Notes: generated by a model not told the origin, from the sequence alone. A stretch of 64,000 bases of DNA from an uncultured Collinsella sp. (GCA_958352845.1 CATWQC010000009.1:3774-67773), one strand, 5' to 3'; shown: positions 20,784 through 30,973, counted from the stretch's first letter. Translations and numbers: made by a program.

Positions 20784-22637
20784 ATGCCGCTTTTCTCGCA
20801 ACATACCGCCCGGTTCTCGCCGGACGTTCCCTTGGAGGGCACTAGCTCTCGCGAGCTGCTCAAGCGGTACCAGCCGCTCGAGACGCTTGCGACCGGCGGT
20901 TTTGGCTCCATCGAGATTTGCCGCGACACGCATCTGCGCCGTCGCGTGGCCATTAAGCGCATCCCCCTCACAGACGGCGCCGGCATGCCCGCCAGCGACA
21001 TCATGGACGTGCTGCGCGAGGCACATACCGCCGCCATGCTTCAACATCCCAATATCGTGCAGGTTATCGACTTTACGCACGACACCGCCTATGCCTACCT
21101 GGTTATGGAATATGTCGACGGTATGTCGCTCGCCGAGTTTTTACATCGCGTGGACGGCCACTCGCTCACCTTTGACGAGGCCGCTGCCATTGCCGACGCG
21201 CTGGGTCAGGCACTCACCTTTGCCCATGCAAACGGCGTGCTTCATCTGGACATAAAGCCCGCCAATGTACTTATCGACCATTCGGGCAATGTAAAGCTCA
21301 CCGACTTTGGCATGGCGCGGCTGTCGTCTGCCGGCGGCTTTGGCGGATCGCGCGGCGGCACCATCGGCTACATGCCGCCCGAGCAGCTCGACATCGAGAC
21401 CGGCACGGTCGACGAGCGCGCCGATGTCTTTGCCCTTGCCTGCGTGATCTACGAGGGCCTGTGCGGCAGCGCCCCCTTTATGGCGGCCACGCCCGCCGAC
21501 TCGCTCGACCGCATCATCGGCGGCGCCACCTATCCCAGCGAACTGATCCCTCACTTTCCCCCGGGGGCCGAGGCAGCGCTCATGAGCGCTCTCTCCCCCA
21601 TGCCGCAAGACCGCCCCGATAGCATTGAGGCATTCTGCGACCGACTCCTTGCCGGCTTAGGAAGCGTGCGCGAAGGCCGTCGCAGCTTGGAGCAGATGGT
21701 GGGCGAACTTTCAGATGACGAGTGCGCGGCAGACGATATGGAGTCGCTACCCTACGAAGATGACACCGTCGAGATCGACCCCGCGCTTGGCTGGGCGGGC
21801 ACGCGCTGGAGCCACGCGCGCAACTACACCATGCGCGGCATCTCAGCGCTCTCATGCGGAGCCTTTAGCTTTTTGCTTATGCAGACAGCCGGCGTCGCGG
21901 CGCTTCCCGGGCTGGTCGTGGCGGCCGTCGCCATTGGCGCGGCGGCAGGCTTGGCCCCGCAGATTGGCTCGGCCATCTCGGCCGTGGGCTTTTTGGTGCT
22001 CATGGCCAACGCCACCATGCAGGCGCAGGGCATCCTGTCGATGCTGCCGGTCGCGGTCATTTTTGCCGCTGCCATGTCCGGTTGGTGGATTGCTTGGGGA
22101 CGCACCGAGGCAGCTGCGAGCACGACGCTCACCTGCGCGCTTGCGCTGGGTTGCCTAACCGGCGACGCCCTCCTTGCCGCCGGAGCCGCCGCGAGCATCG
22201 CGGCGTTTTGGCTCGGCCCGGCAAGCGCAGCGGCGGCCACGGGCATGGGCGCACTCTTTGCCCGCCTTGCTGCAGCGGCTCTCTCTGCGGGAGGCGTACT
22301 GGGGCTTAGCAATGTCGTCGCAGCGCTGGGAGACGCGCTCCTTCTCGCTGCAATCGTGCTGGTTGCAGCAATAGCCGCGGCAACATCGCTGCTGCTCAAT
22401 GCTCATGCCAAGCGCGCCGAGCAGGGATCGAACCTTGCCGCCATCGTCGCAATTGCCGTCGCCGGCATCGGCTCGGCCGTATCGTTTTGTCTTGCACACC
22501 ATATGGAAATTGCCAGCCTTGCGGGCCCGGTCGTCGCCAAGGCGGCGGTTACGGGAATCCTATCCTCTATAATCGTCGGGATATGCCTTTATTTGCTCGG
22601 ATACCAAAGAACCTATACGGAGAGTGATCTTTCGTGA
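20784..22637 (+). CDS. Membrane Ser/Thr protein kinase with non-RD catalytic loop
   Basis: 617 residues from ATG 20784 (GAGGG upstream; the TTG at 20778 is less likely). The kinase domain spans about 25-290: VAIKRI lysine, catalytic loop HLDIKPANV near 152, DFGMA, and GTIGYMPPEQ. The catalytic loop has Leu in place of the usual Arg of HRD. The C-terminal 270 residues form roughly eight to ten membrane helices, unlike PknB-type receptors with one span. Its stop overlaps the GTG of fhaA by 4 bases, opening the signalling cluster. Confidence 0.9.
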   Translation: MPLFSQHTARFSPDVPLEGTSSRELLKRYQPLETLATGGFGSIEICRDTHLRRRVAIKRIPLTDGAGMPASDIMDVLREAHTAAMLQHPNIVQVIDFTHDTAYAYLVMEYVDGMSLAEFLHRVDGHSLTFDEAAAIADALGQALTFAHANGVLHLDIKPANVLIDHSGNVKLTDFGMARLSSAGGFGGSRGGTIGYMPPEQLDIETGTVDERADVFALACVIYEGLCGSAPFMAATPADSLDRIIGGATYPSELIPHFPPGAEAALMSALSPMPQDRPDSIEAFCDRLLAGLGSVREGRRSLEQMVGELSDDECAADDMESLPYEDDTVEIDPALGWAGTRWSHARNYTMRGISALSCGAFSFLLMQTAGVAALPGLVVAAVAIGAAAGLAPQIGSAISAVGFLVLMANATMQAQGILSMLPVAVIFAAAMSGWWIAWGRTEAAASTTLTCALALGCLTGDALLAAGAAASIAAFWLGPASAAAATGMGALFARLAAAALSAGGVLGLSNVVAALGDALLLAAIVLVAAIAAATSLLLNAHAKRAEQGSNLAAIVAIAVAGIGSAVSFCLAHHMEIASLAGPVVAKAAVTGILSSIIVGICLYLLGYQRTYTESDLS

Positions 22638-23644
22638 ACTTCCTGAACATCTTCGAGGACCACGTGGCCGGCATCTTCGGTGCCACCCGTGCCCCGTTCT
22701 CCTTTAAGAAGCTTGCCAAGCAGGCCGCTCGCGACATGGAGGATCAGACTCTGGTGATCAACGGCGTCAACACCGCGCCGGCGCTCTATACCATCCTGAT
22801 TGCCGCCGACGACGATCCCATGCTCGCCCCGTTCTATCCCGAGCTTTCGCGCGAGGTCCGCGAGTTTGTGAAAGCGCAGGCCGAAAAGCGCCGCTACGTC
22901 TTTGTCGGCGAGCCCCTCGTTCGCTTTATGATCGACCCGCAGCTGCGCGGCGGCAAGTTCTCGGTCTTTGCCGAGAACGTCGATGCCCCTACGCTCGGTC
23001 GCCTGTACGAGGAAGAGCGCGCCTACCAAAACGGCCTGGGCCAGAACAACTCAGCCGCGAGCCGTGCCGCCAGCGCCCCGCGCGCCGGCCAGCAGCAGTT
23101 TGCCGCCCCGCAGCAACACCCCGCTGCTATGCCGCAGCAGCAGCCGGCACCTCGTGCTGCCACTCCCGACCCGCTTGCCGTGGCCGACCCCTTTGCGCCC
23201 AATATGCCCGACCCTGCCGCCGCACCCATTCCCGTGCCCCAAACCGTCTCGCGCGACGCGCTTGCCGGCATGGGCGGAGCCGCCGCGACCGGCGCCGCCG
23301 CTGGCCTTGGCGCCGCAGCCAGCATCGCCTCCAACATGGCAAGCTCTCGCGCCCCGCAGCGTCCGCTCGCCCAGCTCGTCGACGTCGTGAGCGGCGAGAG
23401 CCATAGCATCACCTCCGCACAGGTGACCATCGGTCGCGAGCGCTCAGTTTCCGACATTGCCCTGCGCGACCCCAACGTGTCGCGCCGCCACGCCCAGCTC
23501 ACCTTTACGGGCTCGGATTGGTCGATCGAGGACCTCAATTCCACCAACGGCACGCTCGTCAACAACCGCCGCATTACGCGCTGCCCGCTGCGCAACGGCG
23601 ATCTGCTGACGTTTGGCCTGAGTACCTTTGAATTTAGGGGATAG
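22634..23644 (+). CDS. fhaA: FhaA-type protein (DUF3662 plus FHA domain)
   Basis: 336 residues. The N-terminal DUF3662 domain begins MNFLNIFEDHVAGIFG. A Pro/Ala/Gln-rich linker of about 100 residues follows, then a C-terminal FHA domain with VTIGRERSVSDIALRDPNVS, the R-R-H triad and STNGTLVNN. In mycobacteria FhaA binds phosphorylated cell-wall proteins and is a PknB-pathway substrate. The GTG start overlaps the kinase gene, and fhaB follows after 6 bases. Confidence 0.9.
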   Translation: MNFLNIFEDHVAGIFGATRAPFSFKKLAKQAARDMEDQTLVINGVNTAPALYTILIAADDDPMLAPFYPELSREVREFVKAQAEKRRYVFVGEPLVRFMIDPQLRGGKFSVFAENVDAPTLGRLYEEERAYQNGLGQNNSAASRAASAPRAGQQQFAAPQQHPAAMPQQQPAPRAATPDPLAVADPFAPNMPDPAAAPIPVPQTVSRDALAGMGGAAATGAAAGLGAAASIASNMASSRAPQRPLAQLVDVVSGESHSITSAQVTIGRERSVSDIALRDPNVSRRHAQLTFTGSDWSIEDLNSTNGTLVNNRRITRCPLRNGDLLTFGLSTFEFRG

Positions 23645-23650
23645 TCGCTT

Positions 23651-24067
23651 ATGAACATCGATATCGTCCTTTTTGCAGGCCGCATCGTCCTGGTCGCCCT
23701 GCTCTATATCTTCCTGTTCGCCGTTATGAAGACCGGCGTGGGACTTGTGCGCGGACAGCGCCGCGACTCGGCCATCTGGACAATCGATGTGGACAAGGGT
23801 CCGCGCGGCATCCGCGGCATCCACGTAGACATGCTCGGCCCCGTCATCGTCGGTCGCTCGCCATCTTCGGACATCTGCATCAACGAACCGTTCGTCTCGG
23901 CCTCGCATGCGCGCTTTTCGCTGCAGGGCCCGGCGCTCATCATCGAGGACCTCAACTCGCTTAACGGCACGCTCGTCAACGGCCGCCAGCTTGTTGAGCC
24001 CGCAACGCTGCGCGAGGGCGACGAAGTCCAGATTGGCGACGTGGTCATGAAGGTGAACCGTCGATGA
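23651..24067 (+). CDS. fhaB: FhaB-type membrane-anchored FHA protein
   Basis: 138 residues. One N-terminal helix (IVLFAGRIVLVALLYIFLFA) precedes an FHA domain with VIVGRSPSSDICINEPFVSA and SLNGTLVNG. It has the order and size of actinobacterial FhaB (FipA), which works in cell division and envelope control. It overlaps the phosphatase gene by ATGA. Confidence 0.92.
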   Translation: MNIDIVLFAGRIVLVALLYIFLFAVMKTGVGLVRGQRRDSAIWTIDVDKGPRGIRGIHVDMLGPVIVGRSPSSDICINEPFVSASHARFSLQGPALIIEDLNSLNGTLVNGRQLVEPATLREGDEVQIGDVVMKVNRR

Positions 24068-26010
24068 TCGACGAGGAGAACAAGTCCGCAACCATGCCCG
24101 AGACGTCGACCGCCCCCGCGGCCGCGCCGGCTCATGCCGCCCCGACGGGCCCTGCGCCCGTGGAGCCCGAGGACACCGCGTTCTCCCTGCCTCTTTCGCA
24201 TGTAACGCAAGAATATCCGACGCTTAGCGACGACGAGGATGCCAAGGACAACGCCGACGGCGGCACCGCCCCCATCGGCGCGCACGCCGCTGCCGAGCAG
24301 CCCGCGGTCCCGCAAGACACGCCCGCACCGGCTCACTTTGCAGAGCCCGTCGCCGCGGCAATCAACGAGAGCGCTGCGGTGTTTGCGGCACCCGAGCCCG
24401 CCGCGCCGGCGTTTCCCATAGCCCCGGCATCCGAGGTTGCGCCCGCGTCTACGTCGGCGCCCGAGGCAGGGCCATCCCCCGAGGACGGCCCTGCACCCAA
24501 GACCCCGCAGTCTGCGCCCGCAAACGAGTCCGATGCCGTGGCCGAGCCCGCCGCCCAGTCGCAAAACACGCCCGCGCCGTCGCACTTTGCGACGCCCGAG
24601 CCTATAGACGTCAGCCCGCAAGATGACGAGTCGACCGCCCGCGCGTCCGAGGAGCCCGACTCCCCGGACGCCGGCGATTCCGAATCAAACGCCGAGACCG
24701 ACACCGTCTCTCCCGGTGACACAGCCGAAATCGACGTTGCCGCCGTTGAGGCCAAGCTCAAAGACCCCGGCTCGACCATGAGCTTTGAACCCCTAACCGA
24801 GGAGCGCATCGAGACCGCCTCGACCTATGATGCCGGCACCACCACGCAACTCATGTGGGGCGCCCGCTCCGACGTTGGCTGCGTGCGTCCGCACAATGAG
24901 GATTCCTACCTGGTGCAGTCGCCGCTCTTTTGCGTATGCGACGGCATGGGTGGTCACGCTGCCGGCGAGGTAGCCTCCTCTATCGCTGTCGAGACCATCG
25001 CCAAGACAGCTCCTCAGTCTGCCGACGCCGCACGCCTGGCGGCAGCCGTCGAGGCCGCCAACGCCGCCGTAATCGAGGCCGCCTTGAATGGCCTGGGCAA
25101 GCCCGGCATGGGCTGCACAGCCACTTGCGCCTATATCGAAAACGACACGCTCGCCATCGCCCACGTGGGTGACTCTCGCGCCTACCTGCTCCACGAGGGC
25201 ACGCTCATCCGCGTGACCCGCGACCACTCCTATGTGGAAGAGCTCGTGGACGCCGGCGAGATTACGGCAGACGAGGCTCGCGTCCACCCCAACCGTTCGG
25301 TCATCACCCGTGCACTGGGCTCGGACCCCGCCATGTATGCCGACCACTTCACTCTGCATATCGAGGAAGGCGACCGCCTGATCCTGTGCTCCGACGGCCT
25401 TTCGAGCATGATTCCCGATAGCGATATCGAGAACATCGCCACGCAGTCCTCAACCGCGCAAATCTGCGTCGACAACCTAGTGGACGCGGCGCTTGCCGCC
25501 GGCGGCCACGACAACGTGACCGTAGTAGTCGTTGACCTGGTTGACGATGGCGTTATGCGCGAGGCGCAACGCGTGCGTCGCCGCAACATTACCATCGCCG
25601 CCATCCTGGCCCTCGTCTTTGTGCTGGCAGCTGGCATCTGGGCCTACACGGGTGTCACCGGCTCGTACTACCTGGGTACCTACCAGGGCAATGTCGCCGT
25701 CTGGCGCGGCCTGCCCGGCAAGCCGCTCGGACTCAAGCTCCACTGGCTCGAAAGCGAAACCAGCATTAAGCTGTCCGATCTGCCCGAAGACACGCAAAAC
25801 CGCCTCAAGGCTGGCATTCCGCAAACAAGTGTCGACGATGCGCAGGACACGATATCCAAGTACCGCCACCAGATCGACGAGGAGCAGACCCGCCAGGTGA
25901 TCGACGCGCAAACGATTCGCGACAACACCAATCAGGGATCGACCTCCGAATCAGATTCCGAGAAAACCGCCGAACAGTCCGCCGAGGCCGAAGCCTCCGA
26001 TAAGAATTAG
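24064..26010 (+). CDS. pstP: PP2C-family Ser/Thr phosphatase with long N-terminal extension
   Basis: 648 residues. The first 260 or so are acidic, Pro/Ala-rich and disordered-looking. The PP2C domain (about 264-500) has GARSDVGCVRPHNEDSYL, CDGMGGHAAGE, AHVGDSRAYL and GHDNVTVVVV, with the metal-binding Asp residues in place. A membrane helix (about 508-530) and an extracytoplasmic tail follow. In PstP the catalytic domain is normally at the N-terminus, so the extension is unusual. It should reverse phosphorylation by the cluster kinases. Confidence 0.92.
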   Translation: MIDEENKSATMPETSTAPAAAPAHAAPTGPAPVEPEDTAFSLPLSHVTQEYPTLSDDEDAKDNADGGTAPIGAHAAAEQPAVPQDTPAPAHFAEPVAAAINESAAVFAAPEPAAPAFPIAPASEVAPASTSAPEAGPSPEDGPAPKTPQSAPANESDAVAEPAAQSQNTPAPSHFATPEPIDVSPQDDESTARASEEPDSPDAGDSESNAETDTVSPGDTAEIDVAAVEAKLKDPGSTMSFEPLTEERIETASTYDAGTTTQLMWGARSDVGCVRPHNEDSYLVQSPLFCVCDGMGGHAAGEVASSIAVETIAKTAPQSADAARLAAAVEAANAAVIEAALNGLGKPGMGCTATCAYIENDTLAIAHVGDSRAYLLHEGTLIRVTRDHSYVEELVDAGEITADEARVHPNRSVITRALGSDPAMYADHFTLHIEEGDRLILCSDGLSSMIPDSDIENIATQSSTAQICVDNLVDAALAAGGHDNVTVVVVDLVDDGVMREAQRVRRRNITIAAILALVFVLAAGIWAYTGVTGSYYLGTYQGNVAVWRGLPGKPLGLKLHWLESETSIKLSDLPEDTQNRLKAGIPQTSVDDAQDTISKYRHQIDEEQTRQVIDAQTIRDNTNQGSTSESDSEKTAEQSAEAEASDKN

Positions 26011-26026
26011 AAAGGGAGTGCCGCTT

Positions 26027-28897
26027 ATGAGTCGCCGCAACACCGAGCTGCTCTTGCTCATCGCCTCGGCGTTCCCCGTCATCCTGCTGTATGCGATGTA
26101 CGTCCTCACCGCGGGCGCTGCCATCTCCTTTGAGACGCTCGCCGTACCGATCGGCCTCTTTGCCGCCTTTGCCGCGGCCCACATTGCCGTGCGCATCTTG
26201 GCGCCCGGTGCCGACCCCGCCATCCTGCCCATTGTCTTTGTGCTTTCGGGCATCGGCATCACGTTCGTGACACGCCTCGCCCCCGCTCTCGCCATCTCGC
26301 AGCTCATCATCCTGTTTGTCTCGGTGGCGCTCATGGTGGGAACGCTTGCACTGGTCAAAAACCTCGACGTGGTCATGCGCTACAAGTACACCTTTGGCAT
26401 CATCGGCATCATTCTGCTGATGCTGCCTATCTTTATCGGCACCACGATCTCGGGCTCCAAGCTGTGGATTCGCATCGCGGGCTTTACCATCCAGCCCGGC
26501 GAGTTCGCCAAGGTCTTTATCGTCCTGTTCTTGGCCGGCTACTTGGCCGAGAACCGCGAGTTGCTCTCCATCTCCAACCGCAAGATCCTGGGCTTTAAGA
26601 TCCCTCGTCTGCGACTGCTGCTGCCGCTGTTTGCCGTGTGGGGTGTGTGCCTGCTCGTCGTCGTCTTCGAACGCGACCTGGGTTCGGCCGTGCTGTTCTA
26701 CACCATCTTCTTGCTGATGCTCTACGTTGCCACGGGACGATTCTCGTATGTCGTTATCGGTCTTGCGCTCTTGGCCGTTGGAGCCGTGGGCGCCTACAAG
26801 TTCCTGTCGCACGTTCAGGTGCGTTTCCAGGTTTGGGTCGATCCGTTTAAGGACGCCCAGGGCCAGGGCTACCAGATCGTCCAGTCGCTCTTCTCGCTTG
26901 CCGATGGCGGTCTGGTCGGTGTTGGCATCGGCAACGGCATGGCCAACAACATCCCTGTCGTCGAGTCCGACTTTATCTTCTCGGCTATCGGCGAGGAGAT
27001 GGGCCTTTTGGGCGGCGGCGCCGTGCTCATCCTGTTTATGCTCTTTGCCGTTCGCGGCCTGACCACAGCTGCCCGCGCAAAGTCCGACCTTGCCGCCTTT
27101 AGTGCCACGGGCCTTACGGCAGCCATCAGCTTCCAGGCCTTTTTGATCGTAGGCGGCGTTACCCGCCTGATCCCGCTGACCGGCGTCACCCTGCCCTTTA
27201 TGAGCCAGGGCGGCTCCTCGCTGCTGGCAAGCTTTATCATCGTCGCGCTCCTGCTGCGCGCTGGTGACGAGGCGACCGGACGCGAGGCAGAACTTACCGG
27301 CACCGGCACCATGGCCGCCATCACCGATGATCAGGTCGCATCTGCCGCCGCCCCGACGGGCACGCGCTTTGCCACCTCGTCTTCCTACGGCAGTGGCAGC
27401 CATTCCGTCGGCTCGCGCATGCGCCGTCGCCTGCTCGACACACCTGAATCCGGTGTGCTCGGCCGCGTGGCGCTCGCCAACCGTCTAACCCGCGCGGTGC
27501 TCGCCTTTACGGCGCTGTTCGCCATCCTTATCGGCAACCTCACCTATGTCCAGGTCATCAAGGCCAAGGACTATCAGGACATGCCGACCAACAACCACAC
27601 CATCGCCCGCTCCAAGTACATCCAGCGCGGCTCCATCATCACGTCCGACGGCGTGACGCTGGCCGAGTCGCTGCAGCAGGAGGACGGCACCTACGTACGC
27701 TCCTACCCCAACGGTAACCTGGCAGCACACGTGGTTGGCTACGTGAGCCAGCAGTATGGCACCACCGCCATCGAGAGCGTCATGAACGACACGCTCACCG
27801 GTTCTAAGGACTACTCCAGCTGGAACAACGCCATCGCGTCGCTCGCGGGCCAGACCCAGCCGGGCAACACCGCCAAGCTCACCATCGACTCGCGCATCCA
27901 GACGGCTGCCGAGCAGGCGCTCAAGGGCTTTAAGGGCGCTGTAGTGGTCATCGACCCGCGTACCGGCGCGGTTCTCGCATGTGCCAGCTCGCCCACTTAC
28001 GACAACACCAACATCGATGCCCTGCTGCAGACGGGCGGCGGCGAGGACGGCTCCATGTACAATCGTGCCATGGACGCGCTGTACACGCCGGGCTCAACGT
28101 TTAAGGTCGTTACGCTTTCCGCGGCACTCGAGACCGGTACCGCCAGCCTTACCAGCACCTACCAGGCGCCCGGCTCCATGGACATCGGCAACGCACCGGT
28201 CACCAACTATGCCAACGAGAGCTACGGCACCATCAGCCTGCAGCAGGCCTTTGCCGTGTCCTCCAACGTCGTCTTTGGCCAGGTGGCAAACGAAGTTGGC
28301 GCAAACACGCTCGTGCAGTTTGCCAACGCCTTTGGCTACGGCCAAAAGCTCGGCCAGGACCTGACCTCCGCGGCCTCCATCATGGCCGACCCGTCGCTCA
28401 TGACCGAGTGGGAGACCGCCTGGGCCGGCGCCGGCCAGCCTGTCGGCATGGACCACACGCCCGGCCCGCAGACCACCGTCATGCAAAACGCCGTAATTGC
28501 CGCCGCCATCGCTAACAGCGGCGTGGTCATGGACCCGTACTTTGTAGCCCAGGTACTCGCCCCGGACGGAACCGTGGTCAAGACCACGCAGTCCCGCTCG
28601 CTGGGTCAGGCCGTCAGCTCCGCCACGGCCGACCAGGTCAAGCAGGCCATGCTTGCCGTCGTCCAGTCCGGCACCGGCACCGATGCCCAAATCCCCGGCG
28701 TCAAGGTCGCCGGCAAGACTGGCTCGGCCGAGACCGGCGGCACCAACGTCAACTCGATGTTCGTTGGCTTTGCACCTTACGATTCACCCACAGTCGCTAT
28801 CTCGGTGGCCTTAGAGGATTACGACAAGCATGACGTCAAGGCCGCCAAGATCGCCGGCATCGTCCTGACCGCGGCGCTTGCCGCACAGGGAGCGTGA
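26027..28897 (+). CDS. Fused RodA/FtsW-type glycosyltransferase and class B penicillin-binding protein
   Basis: 956 residues in one frame; start ATG 26027 with GGGAG upstream. Residues 1 to about 420 are a SEDS polymerase with many membrane helices and the conserved VDPFKDAQGQGYQIVQS and PFMSQGGSSLLAS segments. After a linker and a second anchor helix (near 490) comes a PBP with SxxK in PGSTFKVVT (near 687), SSN (near 744) and KTGSAE (near 897). In most actinobacteria rodA and pbpA are neighbours. Here polymerase and transpeptidase are one polypeptide. It adds and crosslinks peptidoglycan and is flanked by the phosphatase and PknB genes. Confidence 0.93.
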   Translation: MSRRNTELLLLIASAFPVILLYAMYVLTAGAAISFETLAVPIGLFAAFAAAHIAVRILAPGADPAILPIVFVLSGIGITFVTRLAPALAISQLIILFVSVALMVGTLALVKNLDVVMRYKYTFGIIGIILLMLPIFIGTTISGSKLWIRIAGFTIQPGEFAKVFIVLFLAGYLAENRELLSISNRKILGFKIPRLRLLLPLFAVWGVCLLVVVFERDLGSAVLFYTIFLLMLYVATGRFSYVVIGLALLAVGAVGAYKFLSHVQVRFQVWVDPFKDAQGQGYQIVQSLFSLADGGLVGVGIGNGMANNIPVVESDFIFSAIGEEMGLLGGGAVLILFMLFAVRGLTTAARAKSDLAAFSATGLTAAISFQAFLIVGGVTRLIPLTGVTLPFMSQGGSSLLASFIIVALLLRAGDEATGREAELTGTGTMAAITDDQVASAAAPTGTRFATSSSYGSGSHSVGSRMRRRLLDTPESGVLGRVALANRLTRAVLAFTALFAILIGNLTYVQVIKAKDYQDMPTNNHTIARSKYIQRGSIITSDGVTLAESLQQEDGTYVRSYPNGNLAAHVVGYVSQQYGTTAIESVMNDTLTGSKDYSSWNNAIASLAGQTQPGNTAKLTIDSRIQTAAEQALKGFKGAVVVIDPRTGAVLACASSPTYDNTNIDALLQTGGGEDGSMYNRAMDALYTPGSTFKVVTLSAALETGTASLTSTYQAPGSMDIGNAPVTNYANESYGTISLQQAFAVSSNVVFGQVANEVGANTLVQFANAFGYGQKLGQDLTSAASIMADPSLMTEWETAWAGAGQPVGMDHTPGPQTTVMQNAVIAAAIANSGVVMDPYFVAQVLAPDGTVVKTTQSRSLGQAVSSATADQVKQAMLAVVQSGTGTDAQIPGVKVAGKTGSAETGGTNVNSMFVGFAPYDSPTVAISVALEDYDKHDVKAAKIAGIVLTAALAAQGA

Positions 28898-29029
28898 TGC
28901 CCATGATTGAATCGGACACCCGAGGCGCGCCGCGGCCGAAGAGTTAGCGGCAACGCGCCACACGGCCCCAGCGGCCACATCGTAGGTACTACACACATCG
29001 TTGAGCGAATAGTTATGTTAGGAGCAGGA

Positions 29030-30973
29030 ATGGAACAGAGGGTCCTCGGGGGAAGATACCTCCTCAAGGATAAGGTGGGAACAGGCGGCATGGCGACCGT
29101 CTACCGTGCACAGGACCAGGTCCTCGACCGCACGGTAGCCGTCAAGATCATGCTGCCACAGTATGCTGGCGACGCAACCTTCGCCGCACGCTTTAAGCAG
29201 GAGGCACAGGCAGCAGCCGGCCTCTCCTCCCCCTATATCGTGGGCGTCTACGATTGGGGCAAGGACGGCGACACCTATTACATCGTCATGGAGTACCTGC
29301 GCGGCACCGACCTTAAGAGCGGCATCAAGAGCCACGGCGCCCTCGACCCCAAGAAGGTCGCCCAGATCGGCTCGCAGATCAGCTCTGCGCTTTCGGTCGC
29401 CCACAAGCACGAGATCATCCACCGCGACATTAAGCCGCAGAACATCATGGTGCTGCCCGACGGCAACATCAAGGTGATGGACTTTGGCATCGCGCGTGCC
29501 AAGAACAGCCACCTCACGCAAGATAACAACGTGCTGGGAACCGCCCACTACGTCAGCCCCGAGCAGACCCGCGGTCAGGACCTCGGCCCCACCTCGGATA
29601 TCTACTCGCTGGGCGTCGTGATGTACGAGTGCGCCACCGGCCGCGTTCCCTTTGACGGTGACGACGCCATCTCGGTCGCACTCAAGCAAGTCAACGAGTT
29701 GCCTATTCCGCCGAGCCAGATCAACTCCGGTGTCGACGCCGACCTTGAGCGCATCATCCTCAAGTGCATGGAGAAGGACCCGGCAAACCGCTTCCAGACC
29801 GCCGACGAGCTTCGTCAGGTGCTCAACAGCTACCTGTCGGGCCGTGCCGTCAACGTCTCGGAGCCCACGCGCATCATCGGTGCCCCCGGTGAGCTGGGCG
29901 CCACCAAGACTCGCGAGCTTTCCGATCAGACGCGCGCCATGGTGCGTCCCGTCTCGGGCGTGAGCGGCCAGAATACCGCCCGTAGCTCGGTTTCGGGCTC
30001 CACCGGCTCCTACGAGGTCGAAAAGCCCAAATCCAACAAGAACAAGATCATCGCCGCCGTGGTGGCAGCCGTTGCCGTCATCGGCATCGTGGTGGCCTTT
30101 GCCACAGGACTCTTTGGCGGCGAGCAGGTCACCGTGCCCGATGTGCTGGGCAAGGACCAGCAGACTGCCGTCGAGCTGATCAAGGAAGCCGGCCTGGAGG
30201 TCGGCACCGTCGACCAGAGCTACAACGACGACGTCGACGAGGGCAAGGTTGCCGAGCAGACCCCCAACGGCAACGCCAAGAAGCCCAAGGGCACGCGCGT
30301 GAACCTGGTGGTCTCCAAGGGCCCCAAGCCCTCCGAGAAGGTTGAGGTTCCGCAGCTCGTTGGCCTGACCAAGGACCAGGCCGAGGCAGCGCTGGCAAGC
30401 GTTGGCCTTAAGGGCAGCGCTTCCGAGGAAGCCAACGAAGCCGAGGAAGGCCAGGTCTTTGAGCAGGGCACCGATGCCGGCAAAGAAGTCGAGAAGGGCA
30501 CGACCATCTCGTACAAGGTCTCGAGCGGCCCGGATACCACCTCTGTTCCCGATCTGACTGACATGACCGAGTCCCAGGCGCGCAATGCGCTCGACATGGC
30601 CGGCTTTGGCGTTAACGTGAGTTATCAGGAGAACGACTCGGTTACCGAGGGCACGGTGATTAGCTGGAACCCCAGCGGCAAGCAGAAGCCCGGCGCCACG
30701 ATTACCGTCGTCATTGCCAAGAAGTCCGGCAAGGCGAGCGTTCCGGGCAATCTGTACGGTAAGAGCATCTCTGCCGCCGTCACCGCGCTCAACAATGCCG
30801 GCTTCTACAACATCGCGTTCTGCGACCAGAACGGCAACCCCGTGAGCGGCAACGAAAACGCCACCGTCACGGGCGTCTCCCCCACCGGCAAGCAGTCCAC
30901 CGACAGCACGATCACGTTGACGGTTTCGCTTTCTGGCTCCGATTCGGGCGACGATTCCGGCACGACTAACTAG
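29030..30973 (+). CDS. pknB: PknB-type Ser/Thr kinase with four PASTA repeats
   Basis: 647 residues from ATG 29030, with TTAGGAGCAGGA directly upstream; earlier starts at 28907 and 29015 are less likely. The kinase domain (about 8-275) has GTGGMATVYRA, VAVKIM, HRDIKPQN near 130 and DFGIA near 150. One membrane helix lies near 337-358. Four extracellular PASTA repeats follow, starting VPDVLGKDQ, VPQLVGLTK, VPDLTDMTE and VPGNLYGKS, which sense muropeptides or lipid II in this family. It closes the cell-wall signalling cluster. Confidence 0.95.
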   Translation: MEQRVLGGRYLLKDKVGTGGMATVYRAQDQVLDRTVAVKIMLPQYAGDATFAARFKQEAQAAAGLSSPYIVGVYDWGKDGDTYYIVMEYLRGTDLKSGIKSHGALDPKKVAQIGSQISSALSVAHKHEIIHRDIKPQNIMVLPDGNIKVMDFGIARAKNSHLTQDNNVLGTAHYVSPEQTRGQDLGPTSDIYSLGVVMYECATGRVPFDGDDAISVALKQVNELPIPPSQINSGVDADLERIILKCMEKDPANRFQTADELRQVLNSYLSGRAVNVSEPTRIIGAPGELGATKTRELSDQTRAMVRPVSGVSGQNTARSSVSGSTGSYEVEKPKSNKNKIIAAVVAAVAVIGIVVAFATGLFGGEQVTVPDVLGKDQQTAVELIKEAGLEVGTVDQSYNDDVDEGKVAEQTPNGNAKKPKGTRVNLVVSKGPKPSEKVEVPQLVGLTKDQAEAALASVGLKGSASEEANEAEEGQVFEQGTDAGKEVEKGTTISYKVSSGPDTTSVPDLTDMTESQARNALDMAGFGVNVSYQENDSVTEGTVISWNPSGKQKPGATITVVIAKKSGKASVPGNLYGKSISAAVTALNNAGFYNIAFCDQNGNPVSGNENATVTGVSPTGKQSTDSTITLTVSLSGSDSGDDSGTTN

